From Hyaloscypha bicolor E (taxonomy: Eukaryota > Ascomycota > Leotiomycetes > Helotiales > Hyaloscyphaceae): a stretch of 64,000 bases of DNA. Of the stretch, positions 34,258 through 48,509 are shown piece after piece (position 1 is the first letter of the stretch; every line of letters starts with the position of its first letter). The translations under genes were made by a program, and so were the position numbers. The notes beneath the pieces were generated by a model. That model was not told the origin of the DNA. It ran no database searches and saw only the letters and a list, made by a program, of their open reading frames with translations. Location: positions 124,001 through 188,000 of the forward strand of contig NW_020194609.1 of the NCBI RefSeq assembly GCF_002865645.1, given 5' to 3'.

Positions 34258-34575
34258 TCCCTTCGTCCGGCGAGACATGTCCACGCGCTATGCAGGGGGT
34301 CTCAACTAGAAGGGTTCACCAGCCAACCGCCCAAATCACTCACCGCCCAAAAAATAGGTTTACTATAACCACACCATAACCACATCCCAAAATGAAGAAA
34401 ATAAGTTAATATTCGTGATCTACGACCTCGCTTTAGTCATTCCAATGATTTTCTGGATTTTCTGAGCCCTTTGAAAATTTTCCAAAATTTTGCTTGGGCG
34501 GTGAGTGATTTGGGCGGTTGGCTGGTGAACCCTTCTAGTTGAGACCCCCTGCATATGTCTCGCCGGACGAAGGGA
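34258..34575. mobile_element. foldback MITE with ~80-93 bp inverted arms and TA duplication
   Basis: Left arm 34258-34350 and right arm 34494-34575 are near-perfect inverted copies beginning TCCCTTCGTCCGGCGAGACA. The left arm carries about 11 extra bases after GACAT. The centre is a non-coding spacer of about 140 bp. On both sides the element is bordered by TA (34256-34257 and 34576-34577), as expected for Tc1/mariner/pogo-type targets. It sits about 80 bp in front of the metallophosphatase ATG, so it may lie within that gene's promoter or 5' UTR. Confidence 0.82.
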
Positions 34576-34656
34576 TAATTTTGTGTACTCTCGACTTTTT
34601 ACACGCTTGGAGTCCTTTTATTCAAATTCCCGAGGCTGTTCCCCTCCAAGAAGGCG

Positions 34657-36535
34657 ATGTCATCCGACACTTCTGCTATTGACCTCGATAACACTCACAC
34701 AGTCATTACGGATCTAACTGTGTGCTTTTGCTCTCCAACAGAAACTCCTTCTGGCTGCGAACTAGACTCACGGATATGGCACCGCATAGAGAAGGACCTC
34801 TACTTACATACAGCTCAGCAGAGCGCATGGCTGCATATAGCGAGGGCGAAGGAGACAGAGCTCACAGCTGACGACCTGCTAGTTATGGATATCAGAGTTG
34901 GCGAGCCGCATCCCAACGCTGCCTTTGATAACTCATGGGCGAGTCGACCTGGCGGTATTTGGGTGCTAAGACGTAGCTATACCGGCGACATTCGTCAGGC
35001 TGTGACAGAGCTGGGCGTTCTTTTTGGTGTAGATGCCGTTGATCCACGACCACAATGGGCTCTTATGCAACAACCGCTCCAGCTCAACGCTCAGCCAGAG
35101 GTACCGGTTGCAAGGCTAAGCGTACTATACGGCAGGGCGAAGCCGAAACAGAATGGGCCTCGGACCGCTTTGAGAGTTAGGACGGACGGCAAATTCAAGG
35201 TTTTCCAGATCTCCGACACTCACATGGTTACTGGTGTTGGTATATGCAAAGATGCCATTGATGGCCATGGGCGGGCTCTACCTGAAAGCGAGGCCGACCC
35301 ACTCACCGTAGACTTCGTTGGAAAGATCTTGGATATCGAGAAACCAGACCTTGTTATTCTCACTGGGGATCAACTACATCACAATATCCCCGACAGCGAA
35401 TCTGCCCTTTTTAAGGTGGTTGCTCCTCCGATTGACCGTTCGATTCCATGGGCAGCTGTCTTTGGCAATCATGACAGTGAGGGTACTTACGCATTATCAC
35501 GTAAGTTGCTTGTTCCATAAGATGGCAAAACCCAGATCTAGCCATGGATACCAAACGCTGTCACGATTTCGCGAGCATTGGAGAATGCTTTGCTCCACGC
35601 GGTTGCTCTCCAAGACTCTTATGCCCTCTTGATCAGCTAGGTCCCAGCAATGCTAGCTGCCCATTTCTTGGGCCGCGTCCTTGGGCTTACATTTGTGTCA
35701 TGACACGACATTTCCTGACTCTTGCTGACTACATAGCATGGCAGGCACGGCACAGATGTCAATCTTTCAGGACCTGCCCTTTAGCCTCTGTCAGTCGGGC
35801 CCAGAGCAGGTCGACGGCGTTGGCAACTACTACCTTGAGATCTTGGCTCCTGCGCCGTCACAACGCCCACTATCGACTTTATATTTCCTAGACTCCCACG
35901 GGCAGATACCAAGTAAGGTACACAATCCAGACTATGACCCGATCAAGCAAAATCAAATCGACTGGTTCACAACCACATCGCAGTCGCTACGAAAGGCGCG
36001 TGACAAGGACGATAATGACAGCCGCTTTCATCTGTCTCTGGCTTTCTCACACATCCCTATTCCCGAGTACGGAGACCGCACACTTATAATACGGGCCGGC
36101 CATCGCAGAGAGCCCACCGAGGGTCCGAGCTTCAACTCACACTTCTACGATGCTCTCGCCAAAGAGGGCATATCAGCATTAGGCTGCGGTCACGATCACG
36201 TGAATGACTTCTGTGCTCTGCTGCCACAAAAGCAAGAAAAGTCTCAGCGAAATAGCCACGAGACCCCTCAGCTTGGCCCGTGGCTATGCTATGGAGGTGG
36301 CAGTGGATTCGGAGGGCATTGTTCGTACGGGTGGAAGCGATATCATCGGCGAACGCGGGTCTGGGAAGTTGATACGAGCACTGGAGGCTTAAAGACCTGG
36401 AAGCGGGTTGAATATGCTGGAGAGCGAGTAGATGAGCTGGCGCTTGTGGAAGGCGGGGCGGTGGTCCTCCCTTGTGATATAGATGAAAGCACAGGTGGCG
36501 TGGCTGCTCTGCTCAGAGATTGTGTTGTAAAGTGA
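34657..36535 (+). CDS. DCR2-like calcineurin-type metallophosphatase
   Basis: This is a metallophosphoesterase similar to the yeast Dcr2 phosphatase group (cell-cycle and unfolded-protein-response phosphatase in yeast; role here inferred). Exons 34657-35500 and 35745-36535 join in frame to 544 residues. The intron is 244 bases, long for this window. The N-terminal part of about 180 residues lacks motifs. The catalytic fold then shows the metal-binding blocks in order: QISDTHM, LTGDQLHH, FGNHDSE, FSHIPIPEY and GCGHDHVND. All expected Asp, His and Asn residues are present. Further C-terminal family sequence follows (LCYGGGSGFGGHCSYGWKRYHRR). No signal peptide is evident. A MITE lies just upstream and a large AT-rich element begins 126 bp downstream. 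Confidence 0.88.
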
Positions 36536-36802
36536 AGCTGGTCTCGCTGCGAAACTACAATACGTATTTGCTCTTTTTTGGTACACCCGGCTGCACAAAC
36601 CAAGTTGTTAAGAGGAATGAAATGAGGAGATTCAGGAAGCGGCTGCTTATCTGGCAGGTATACTGAGGCCATTAGCGGGCTAGTCGACAAAACCGAGAAG
36701 CGAAAAGTGATTTTCTGATTTTTTGATTTTCGCGCCCGCACCCCCCCCCATACCTTACTAAAAAAAGAAGTACAGCATACACACCTTATTCTCGACTACT
36801 CC

Positions 36803-37030
36803 TAGCCCCCCCTTAGCTTGCGTAGTCCGTAAGGCAAATCCCATGGATTATAAGGCACATCTCCATCTCCCTTACTCTCTGTATCCTCCGTACTGCCTAG
36901 ATCACTCGAATTATCTATATCTCCTTCGTCCCCTTCTCCTCCAGTATCCTTACCCTCCTCTGCTACAACCTCCTTCCCTATTACCTTCTGACCTTATATC
37001 TATCTTTATACTCGCTTTCTATATCTTATA
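36803..37030 (-). pseudogene. C-terminal remnant of a protein inside the 8.7-kb element
   Basis: On the minus strand an acidic, coherent tail can be read: GKDTGGEGDEGDIDNSSDL, then STEDTESKGDG and VPYNPWDLPYGLRKLRGG, ending at a TAG near 36814. Upstream in the same frame stops appear within about 15 codons (near 37005) and the sequence becomes AT-rich. I take it as the last surviving piece of a gene carried by the element. Confidence 0.35.
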
Positions 37031-38504
37031 GGCAGTTAAGGCTTTAGTATAAAGGGTTTTGCAGATATAGAGCGAGGCTTTCTAGACTTAGTAGGATTAG
37101 TATTAAATTAATAGAAAGTATAGACTTTACTATTATTATTATATCTGCAATTTATATAAGTACTATTAAATTTGCCTTTTATAACTATATAGTATTTAAA
37201 AGGGCCCCTCGGTCTCTTCTTATTACTATAAATAGTATAAGTTTAAGAGAATTCGGTTCTATAAGTATATATTAAGCTTGCTTCCAGATTTGCCTTATCT
37301 TTCTCTAATTCTTTTAGTTTCTTATTCTAGTATAGTTCTATCTCTATAACTTTAGTCTTATTATTAATTTGCTTTACTACTTTAGTAGTATTATTAGATA
37401 GTATAAGGAAATTAAAGTATTATTATAAAAGAGGAAAAGAAGGTTATATATAAAAAGGAAGTTAAAGAATAGAGGGATTTATTAGTTAAATATATTAATA
37501 AGAGAGGATATTATAGACTGAGTCTAAATTATTAGAAAATATATTATAAATATTATCTTTCTATTTATTTATAGCTTTATTATCTTTTCTACTACTTTTA
37601 TCTTTACTAGAGCTACTATCTAAAGTTATATTTAATATATTTTTAATAGAAGAAAGCTTTAATAATAGTATTATATATTAGAATTAAAATTGTTTTTAGA
37701 AGAAAATTAAAATTAAGGTTAAGACTAAGATTAAAACTAGTATAACTATATTTTTATTATTTACTTTTAGAATATAAAGATATATATTTAATATAATTAT
37801 TTAAATCCGAATAAATTTATAATAAATAATACCTGAAAATAGAAATATTAGTATTTAATAGCTTTAGGTTAAGTATATTTAAATATTAAAAAAATTATAA
37901 TTTTAGATATTATAGTTATAAAAATAAAGATATAAATATTCTTTCTTTTACTAATTTATAAAAGCTAAAGTATACTAATAATAATTAAACTATATTTAAT
38001 TTATATAATTAGCTAATTTACTTTACTAATTATAAATAATTCGAGGTAATTTAAATCTTCTTAAATCTCTATATATAGCTTATTATATAAACTTCTATAT
38101 TTCTATATTTAGTAATATTATAATTATAATTTTTAAATAAGAAAAATTCTCTTATTCTAATATATATAATTATATTTATTTCTTATTTTTCAAATATATA
38201 GTTATTAAATTAGAAAGGCTTAAGAATTCTAAATAATACTTTCTCTTAAAAGATATATATTTTTAATAAATAATAAAAGTAAATATAGAATTATATAATA
38301 ATATAACTATTTTATATTAGTAATTTTATTTTTTATAAAACTATAATTCTATTTTATCTTTATTCTAAAACTTTTATTTTTCTTCTATATTTTTTCGACT
38401 TTATTATTAATACTAAAAGCTTTTATCTTTTACTAATACTTTCTTTATTAATACCTCTATTAATACTAAAAGCTAATATTTAATTACCTTATAACTTTTC
38501 TCTT

Positions 38505-38640
38505 CTTTTTCAAACCCCTCTTCTAAACCCCTTTTCTAAACCCTTCTTCTAAATTCCTCTTCTAAATCCCTCTTCTAAATTCCTCTTTCGAACTTCTTCT
38601 TTAAACCCCTCTTCTAAATCCCTCCTCCTTTAATACTTCT
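38505..38640. repeat. degenerate CCTCTTCTAAA-type tandem repeat
   Basis: Eight to nine imperfect copies of a unit close to CCCCTCTTCTAAA occur in succession. It may derive from a low-complexity coding segment of the element before RIP. Confidence 0.6.
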
Positions 38641-39409
38641 ACTATTAATATTAAAAGCTAGTATCTAACTATTTTATAATTTTCTTTTTCTCTTTTAAAC
38701 CCCTTTTTTGAACCCCTTCTCCTTTAATACTTCTATTAATAATACTAAAGCTAGTATCTAACTATTACTTCCGGGTTACTTTTATTTAGAACTCTTATAT
38801 TATAAGTCTTTAATCTACTTATTTCTTAGAAAGCTAAATTTTAGATTTCTTTTTCCTTTTTCCGATATCTCTTTCTTCTTTTTTCTAATATCTCTTATAC
38901 TTTCGGGTTCTTTAAAAATACCCTTTTTCGAACTTCCAAAAAAGAAACTAATTTCTATTTAGCTTCTTTTGAATTTTAATATTTCTTTTCCTTTTCTAAT
39001 ATCTTTTATATCTTTAGGCCCTTTAGAAGTATTCTCTTTTAAACTTTCAAAAAAGAGGCTAACTTCTATTTAGATTCCTCTAAACTTTAATATCTCCTCT
39101 CCTCTTTTAATATTTATAAAAGCCTTTAGGCTATTATTAAATATTTCTATTCTTTGTTTTGGAATATATACTAATTTATTCTTATAGGAAATTGTTTTTT
39201 TCTTTCTAATCTCGATTTCTTTAATATATACTTCTTGCCTTTAGGCTATTTAGATATCTTTCTATTTGCTTTTATAAAATATATATTAATTTATTTTTTA
39301 GTTTCTTTTACCTTATTTTTCTTTTAATATTATTATATATATATCTAGTTAGTACTAGTTCTTATAACTTATAGTTAGGCTTTCTATTTATTAAATATTC
39401 GGGTATTTT

Positions 39410-39482
39410 ATTTTACTTTTATTTTATATATTTTATTTTATATATTTTATTTTATATATTTTATTTTATATATTTTATTTTT
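39410..39482. repeat. AT-only tandem repeat inside the 8.7-kb element
   Basis: A tandem array of the roughly 15-bp unit TTTATTTTATATATT lies within the AT-rich block. Confidence 0.6.
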
Positions 39483-42400
39483 CTTTTATTATAGATTAGA
39501 ATTTAAATAGTATTTATTTTAAATACTTATACTTTCGGGTATATAAGACTTCTATAGATCTTTCGGGATTATAAACCAGCCTATTTTAGTTTAGAAAAGC
39601 TTTTTTAAAAGTATTTTAGAAGTTATAATATTTATTATAACTTTTTCTAAAGATTAATATAATATAGATATTTCTAGTCTATTCTCTTTCTATAGAGTAA
39701 ACTACTATTCTAAATCTATATAAAAGTTCTAATTATCTCTTAAATTAAAATATAGGTATTTCTTATTTCTATTAAATTAGATATAAAAGATAATAGGTGC
39801 CTTTAGGCTAGATTATAATACTAGTTAAATACTAAAACTCTTTATATCTATTTTATAAACTTGTAATTTAAGATATATTATATTTAATAGAGCTTCTATA
39901 TTTAATTACTTTATATTATAGTAAAATATCTTAGTATTATAATTAGAAAAGTTCTGTTTTATAATCTTATCTACTATTTATAGATTTTCTAGCTAATAAG
40001 TTTTAGCTAATAGCTAAGAAACTTATTAGCTACTTTATCTAAAGCCTCTAAAAATAGGAAATTATCTTAATAAAGACTTAATATTAAAAATAAATTCAAC
40101 TAATTAATTCAAATAAGGAGTTTATAATAGAAGTTTCTATATCTGGATAATTCTATATAATAAACTCAAGTTTCTATTTCTAGTTATATAAGTAAGCTAT
40201 ATAAGAAACTTCTATTAAAATAGTTTCTGTTTCTAGTTATATAAGTTATAATATATAATAAACTTAAAATTTTCTAATTTATTAGAGCTTGAATTATCTT
40301 TAGAAGAATTAATAAGCTTTTCTAGATAGACTTATTAAGGCCTTGGTTTTTAAAGGTATTAATTCAGCCTTTTTATTTCTCTTTTAGATAATAGTTCGGC
40401 TTTTAGGAATTATATATAAATATTAATAGAACAAATATAGAGATATATTATATATACTTTCTAGATAGATTAGAATAAAACCTATAGAATTCCTATAATA
40501 TTTATATTAAATCTATAATACTAGCTAGTAAAGACTTTAATAACTTTAATAAGACTTGAATTATAAGCCCGGCTTTTAGATTTCCTACTTAACTTAAAGG
40601 TTAAATAGTCTATAATAAATTACTTATTATAGAATATATTATATTCTTTTTCTAAAAAGTACCGGGTACTAGTAATAGTTCAGAAGCCCTAAAGCCCTTA
40701 AGACTCTTTATAAGTTTCGGGCTTTAGGACTTTTCTATAGCTAGCTAATTATATAAAATTATATAACTATACGGGTCTAATATTAATATAAAGTAATTAA
40801 TAATTTTATATATAGATATAATATAGTTTTTAGTATAGCTAGTCTAATATATTATATATTTATATATAAATACCTGTAATTTTATTATTATAATATAATA
40901 TATTCTTAATATAAAAATCCCTTTATAATTTTAGACTTTTAGAAGCCTTTTTTATATTAAAGATAGAATATATAATATAGTTTAGATATTAAACTCAAAA
41001 AATAAAGAATTATAAAGGCTCTAATAATTATAAGACTTTATAAACTTAAATAGATTTGAATATTATAAAAGTATTAAATTTAGTAACCTGACTTTTAAAT
41101 TATATAAGAACTAATTAAAGAATATTATTTTAAAGTATTAATTATAAATTCCAAATATATATATATATTTATAAGGAAATAAGATCTAAAATAGTATTAA
41201 GCTAATTATAAGATATAGGAAAAAGTATATTAGATATTAGATCTATTTTTTCTTAATTATCTTAACCTTAATAAATATTTATATATAATTTATTAGACCT
41301 TATATAATAGATTTATTTAAAAGAAGTAAGGTTAATTAGTCTAAAGAGTTTAATAATAATAATTAAACTTCCGTTTAGTATAATAAATAAAGTACTAGTA
41401 ATAGCTCGGGTATTTTAGGTTTTATTTATAAAACTAAAAATATTATATCTATTAATTCTCTATATCTAATAAGGAAAAAGAATAATATATCTATTATTAT
41501 AGAATAATACTTATATAGTCTATAAGATTAACTATAGTCTCTTTTACTAGAGAAAAGAATAATAAAATTAAAAGAGAATCTAATAACCTATTACTATTAT
41601 TATTATTAATAGCTTTAATATTATTATTATTATTATTATTAGAATTAGCTTTAATAGTATTTTCTATAGTACTTTCTATATTATTTTATAGCTTCTAAAA
41701 GTTAGTAAATAGAAAAGAATTCTAATATATATAAGTTAATTAAACCTAAAAACAAGAATCTATAAAAGAAATAAAGAATAGAAGCTAGAATTAAATAAAA
41801 GAATTATATATATACTTTTATTTACTTATTAGTTTATTAGATCTCTTTTTATTTTTAAAGTTTTATATTTATACTAGTAAATAATACTCTTTTAGGCTCT
41901 TTGGGCCTTCTTAGTCTATTATTTAATTTTCTTAAATTACTATATTTTCTAAGTATTTTCTAGTTCTTTATAAATAACTTTAAAATAGAGATCTTTATAT
42001 AAAGTCTTATTCTAGTATAAAATAAGGAAAATTATTTAGATATTTTTAAAGCCTAGATATATACTATAGTAGGAAAGGTTAAAAACAGTTTAAATAGAAC
42101 CTAGTAAAACTATAAGTTCCTAGACTCTTTTATTATTAAGACTAGTATAGAATACTAGTTTATTTATATTATTAATAAATTAATAATAATAGATAGATCT
42201 ACTAATATAAAGAGAGAAATAAGGGAATAGCTACTAAGAAACTATATTAGAAAGAATAGAAAAGACTCGATTATTTATTTTAAATTAAAAGCTATCTATT
42301 AAAAAATATCTATTAGAATTTATATAAAGAATCTAGTAAAAGAAATAAAAGAAAACTTACTATTAACTTCTTTAGAAAGTTAAATAGTTCTTTATTTAGC

Positions 42401-45375
42401 TTTTTAATTCTTTATATTATTAAATATCTATTTATAGAAAACTAGCTATAAAACTATAGTTTATAATTCTATAAAACTAGATCCGGCTATATTTTGATTT
42501 ATAAGACCTTAAAAGACTTTAGATAGTCTATTACTAGTATAAGAAGCTATAGCCTAAATAGCGGCCTAAATAACTCTTATATTTATAGCCCGTTAAGCTT
42601 ATATAATAGTATAAATATTACTAGAAAAGTAGTTAAATTAAGTAATATAGCTTATAGTAAAAGAAAATATAGAAGAGAGTAATTATAGGGCTATTAGAAT
42701 AAGAAGAGCTTAAAATAGAATAGAAATAGTATCTGGCGGCTATATAGTAATAGTAACTAGAAAAACAGATATAATAGATATTTCTAAAAGAAAAAATACG
42801 AGGTAAGAATACTAAAAAGAGCTAGGGATCTGAAATATTTCAGGTATAAAAGAAGAGATAGATACAAGCGGAATTTCAGAGCTATAAAGTTCAAGTTTAC
42901 TAATATTACTATTCTAAATAAGTAAAGCAGTAGCTTTTATATTATATTTATTATTAGTAGATTAATAGAACTTGTAATATTAGATATTACTATACTAATA
43001 TTTAGCTATAGAATATATAGTATTAGGGCAGGTTTTAAAAAATAATAGTACTATTTTAAAAAGTAAGAATTTAAGAATATAGAATATTTATATAATAAAT
43101 AAACTTAATAATTTTATTAGTACTACTTTTAAAAATAAAAAGGGGATTTCGAAAATAATATATTTAATAATAAATAATATTTATTTTAATATATCTAGTT
43201 ATTTTATAACTGGCTTATTTAACTATCCTATATTATTAGAAGTATTACTAATAAAGGGCTATTTCTAAGTAAAATTCTGGACTATTAGAAACTATATAAA
43301 TATTATTCTGGCCTATATATTACTTATATATTTTATATTTATTAGAATAACTTATTTAAGGATTTTATTTTATATAATAGTAGTATTATATTTACTAGTT
43401 AGCTTTTTAGACTCTTCTAATATTAGTAGCTACCCTAAAGCTATATATATCCGGACTATATATTAGAGCTAATTATAAGCTTAAATATATAATTAGTTAC
43501 TATTTCTATTAATATTTCCTATATAAATATTAGTTATATTTATATTATAAAATATAAGCTTCTAATAATATTATTCTAGTATTTCTTTTAATAGAAACTT
43601 ATTAATATCTATATTAGTATATAAATAAACTATTTATATAGAACTATATAAGATTATATTACTTATTTTAAACTAAATAATTATTAAGAATTATATTATA
43701 AAGCTCTATATCTATAGGGCAATTCTAGTATTATATCTTATCTGGGGGCTTTATATATAGTCTAAATGGCTTGCTAGCTACTATATTAGACCTAGATTTG
43801 TTTTTTCTAATTCTATAAATATTTTATAAGTCTATAAATTTATATATCTTATTTTGGATCTATTATATATAAAGTACTAGTAAAGTAATCCGGTTCTATA
43901 AATATTAGTAATTATAATTCTCGGTATAAGCCAGTTCCTAAAAGTAGTTCTATATATACTAATTGGAATTAATTATATAATCTAATATTATAATACTAGA
44001 TTTAATAGTTTTAATAAAAAGTAGTATAATTATTAGTATCTGATATTTTCTTCTAATAATAGAAAGAATAAGAAATAGATATAAGGAAACGGAATTACTT
44101 ATATACTACTAGTATAGCTAGCTCTTCTAAAGCTTCTATTATTAGAATTCAATCTACTAATTCTCGGTATTTTTTCTAGAAATAAAATAGTTCTCTATAT
44201 ATATAACTAATGAATTGGCTATTTATAAGAATATAAAGTATACTTTAGTAATAAAGAAGAGTTTAGAGCTTTAATTAGTTCTAAAAAAATAAGAATAGTA
44301 GTTTATTTAAATACAAATCTGAAAATACTACTATATAACCGAATAGATAGTTTAATTAGAGATTCCGGTATATATTTAGATAATATTATATAAATAAATA
44401 TTAATATAAGTATATATCTTAATCCCAAATAGTAATAGCTTATTATATCTATTAATTAACTAAATCTAGTCTAATCTAGATATAATATATTCTTTTTTTT
44501 TGGATTATATCTATTATATTTATAATATAATTATCTCGGGATCCAGAAGTTATAATATTATATATAAGCTCTTTCTATAGATAATAAAATATATTAGTAA
44601 ATAAGGCCCTAATTTTCTAAACTAGGGTAAAATAGTAAAGTATAAAAAGGCTAACTAGATTACTAGTAAACCTTATTAATAGAAATATATATATAAATAC
44701 TACTATTTATAACTTATAATCCGTTTATTATTTAGTTTATTCTATAATATTATAAATAGTTATTTATTTGCCGCTTGCCTATCTATTATAGTTATATAGT
44801 AAATAAAACCAAGCTTTTTATATATATAAATAACTCTAGTAATTAAAGCTATATAGCTATAATTCTTAAGATTCTTAAGTATTTTCTTATCTATATCTTC
44901 CAGATAATATAGGATTATAATCTATATATAAAGAAAAGATATATTTGCTATTTAAATATATATTTAAATATTTCATTCTTATAGTTAGTATTTTATTATA
45001 TAGGTATTAATATTAATTTTCTATAAATCTTTTAATCTTATTATAATTATTTTATAGGAAACATTTATATAAGCCTATTTAATAATAGTATTATAATATA
45101 ATAAAAGATTTATAAAGTATTATAGTATTTTAATATAATTAAATAAGGTATTAATAGTATTAATATATTATAAGTTCAGGCCATATATTACTATTGCAAA
45201 GCACTTTTAGTAATATAAGCACTAAATTACTGGAGTAACAGTGAGGCGTATCCTAAAAATAGAGGGGTAGGTATGTACGGTTGTCAGAAATCAGAAAATC
45301 AGAAATCGAAAATCAGAAAATCAAATCTCGCTTCTCTGTTTTGTCGACTAGCTAGCTGTGGGCCTCAGTAAGGTA

Positions 45376-46073
45376 TCCGGGGAGGTTGTAAGCGAGTTCC
45401 TTCAAGGGGTGAATGTGTCTATACTCGCAGGCGAACAGGGGACACAGTCACTGCCGCGAATATATGTCTTGTACGTAGAAAAAACAGACAATTCAACAGA
45501 AAGATCAAACTACGTCTGCTGCTGACAGGAGTTGATGAGTACGATGTTGGAGTACACTGCGTAGAAAACTGCTGCTGACGGGAGGTGATGAGCCCTCGTT
45601 TCACGCTTCCCAGAAGCAACTTCCAAGGTTATGCGCAAGCACACTCAAACAAACCTAGCCGCTTCTAGTCTGCAAATCTAGAGGCGCCTAGTAACGAGTG
45701 GGCGCCAGAACTCAATCAATACTTCTCCATTCCTGAAACAGCAAAAGACGCGGACGACTCTTCGACCCATTCTTCATCGTCGCATCGGTGCTGCAAAATT
45801 CCGCGGCGGGAGTATCCTGTGGTGTGCATACCACTTGGCAGCTTGGCAAACACCAGAAATAAACGATTTTCTGTCCTCTCACAGGCCTCGCGTTCGCTGT
45901 CTGACTTGGCGGAGTGTCACTTGGCAGTTTCCGCCCCGAGCCTTGGCGATCTCCCTTCTCCTTTAACATTATATCCTCACCTCTTTTACTCTCTCTCTCT
46001 CTCTCTCTCTCTCTTTTCCCAGTCCTTTTTGATTGCGTTCATTTTCCTTTCAATCTCGTTTTTTTCGTCCAAA
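45376..46073. promoter_or_regulatory. upstream region of the subtilase gene with CT tract
   Basis: There is no gene in this interval between the transposon end and the protease start. A 26-base CT microsatellite at about 45989-46014, followed by more pyrimidines, lies 60 bases before the ATG. This is a typical fungal core-promoter or 5' UTR feature. Confidence 0.45.
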
Positions 46074-47577
<1,504 letters not shown>

Positions 47578-47688
47578 TCACTCACAATTTCAACTGCAGT
47601 TTAATATTTATACCCGATAGAAAAAGGAAGCAAGATTCGATTCGTCAGATCTGAAGTTTATGGTTCACCTTACTATTCTCTCTCTTCT

Positions 47689-48509
47689 TTACTCCTCAGC
47701 CAAAAGGTCTAAGTCCAGCGTCCACTTATCCTTCTCCTGAGAATGCACTTCCCAGAATTTCTTCGCAATCTGTTCCGTCCATTATCAGCATTGGCATACC
47801 CTAACATTGCGAGATGGAGGATGGGAGGAGAAACATACTGCGGGCTGATTAAACCACCTATCTTCCCTGCTCACCGGCCCCCCAATATTCAACAGTGCAA
47901 CATGCACATCCGGGTGGGTCATCGCGAGACTTTGAACCAAGTTCCTTTGGCTAGCTTTCGCCAAGCTCAGCGAGAAGACCTGTGGGGCGGGCTGTTGAGG
48001 CAGTAGACTACTTGTCACTAGCAACGATGGCTTGTCTTCAGGTTTGAGTGCTGAGAGGAGAGGGAGTCCCCATTGCGCGGCGGTGTAGAGTGCTATTGTC
48101 GTTGTCTGAAAAGGGTTAATTAGGATTGCGTGTGTGTGGGTGGAGGGGGGATGGAAGATCTTGCCTTGAAATCCTTCAAGATCTCTTCCTCAGGGAAGGT
48201 GAGCAGATGGCTGGGCTCCACTCTCGCAGCATTAAACAGCACGCAAGTGAAAGTCGCGAATTTCTCCGTTTCTTTCAGGACGGCCGTGAATGCTGCGCTG
48301 TTGGTGATGTCCACGCTCCATGTTTGAACTTCAACTATTTTGCCAACCGAGTTGGCGGCTTGCAGAATGGTTTCTCGGTCCTTGGAGAGACGAGTCTTGT
48401 CTCGTGATACGAGGGCAATTTTGGTGTACTTCCTTTGGGCGAAGAGGGAGGCGGCTGTGACGCCGATGCCGGGGCCGCTGCCGATGATGAGGAGACCGTT
48501 TGAAGACAT
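47689..48509 (-). CDS. short-chain dehydrogenase/reductase-like protein lacking the usual Tyr
   Basis: This is a Rossmann-fold SDR relative. Exons 48509-48165, 48105-47839 and 47769-47689 join in frame to 230 residues. The first intron (48164-48106) starts with GC, not GT: CAAG/GCAAGA. No GT alternative keeps the frame. The nucleotide-binding glycine motif reads GSGPGIG and the NAG-like motif reads NAAR. At the expected YxxxK position the sequence is FSLSLAKASQRN, so Lys is present but Tyr is replaced (Leu at K-4). It may have lost oxidoreductase activity or belong to an atypical SDR group. It converges with the subtilase gene, with about 110 bp between the stop codons. Confidence 0.78.

Larger units (their letters stand above)
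36656..45375. mobile_element. 8.7-kb AT-rich RIP-degraded element with terminal inverted repeats
   Basis: The element is 36661-45370 (8,710 bp). Its first 70 bases and the reverse complement of its last 70 align. Both start TACTGAGGCC, both have TAGTCGACAAAAC at position 21, then GAGAAGCGA, then GATTTTCTGATT at about position 50, with scattered mismatches. Both sides are flanked by AGGTA (36656-36660 and 45371-45375), a likely 5-bp target duplication. Short GATTTTCTGATT-type repeats fill the subterminal regions. The interior is extremely AT-rich, full of TAA and TAG, with no frame longer than a few dozen codons. This is as expected after heavy RIP of a transposon. Superfamily not assigned. 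Confidence 0.75.

Noticed and set aside
36661..45370. AT-rich block as inserted mitochondrial DNA or a centromere core
   Set aside because: No mitochondrial gene or RNA is recognisable, stops are uniformly dense, and the block is bounded by inverted repeats plus a direct repeat, which fits a transposon better.
36656..45375. Assigning the 8.7-kb element to CACTA, hAT or MULE
   Set aside because: Ends read TACTGAGG and the flanking duplication is 5 bp. None of these superfamilies fits cleanly and no transposase domain survives.
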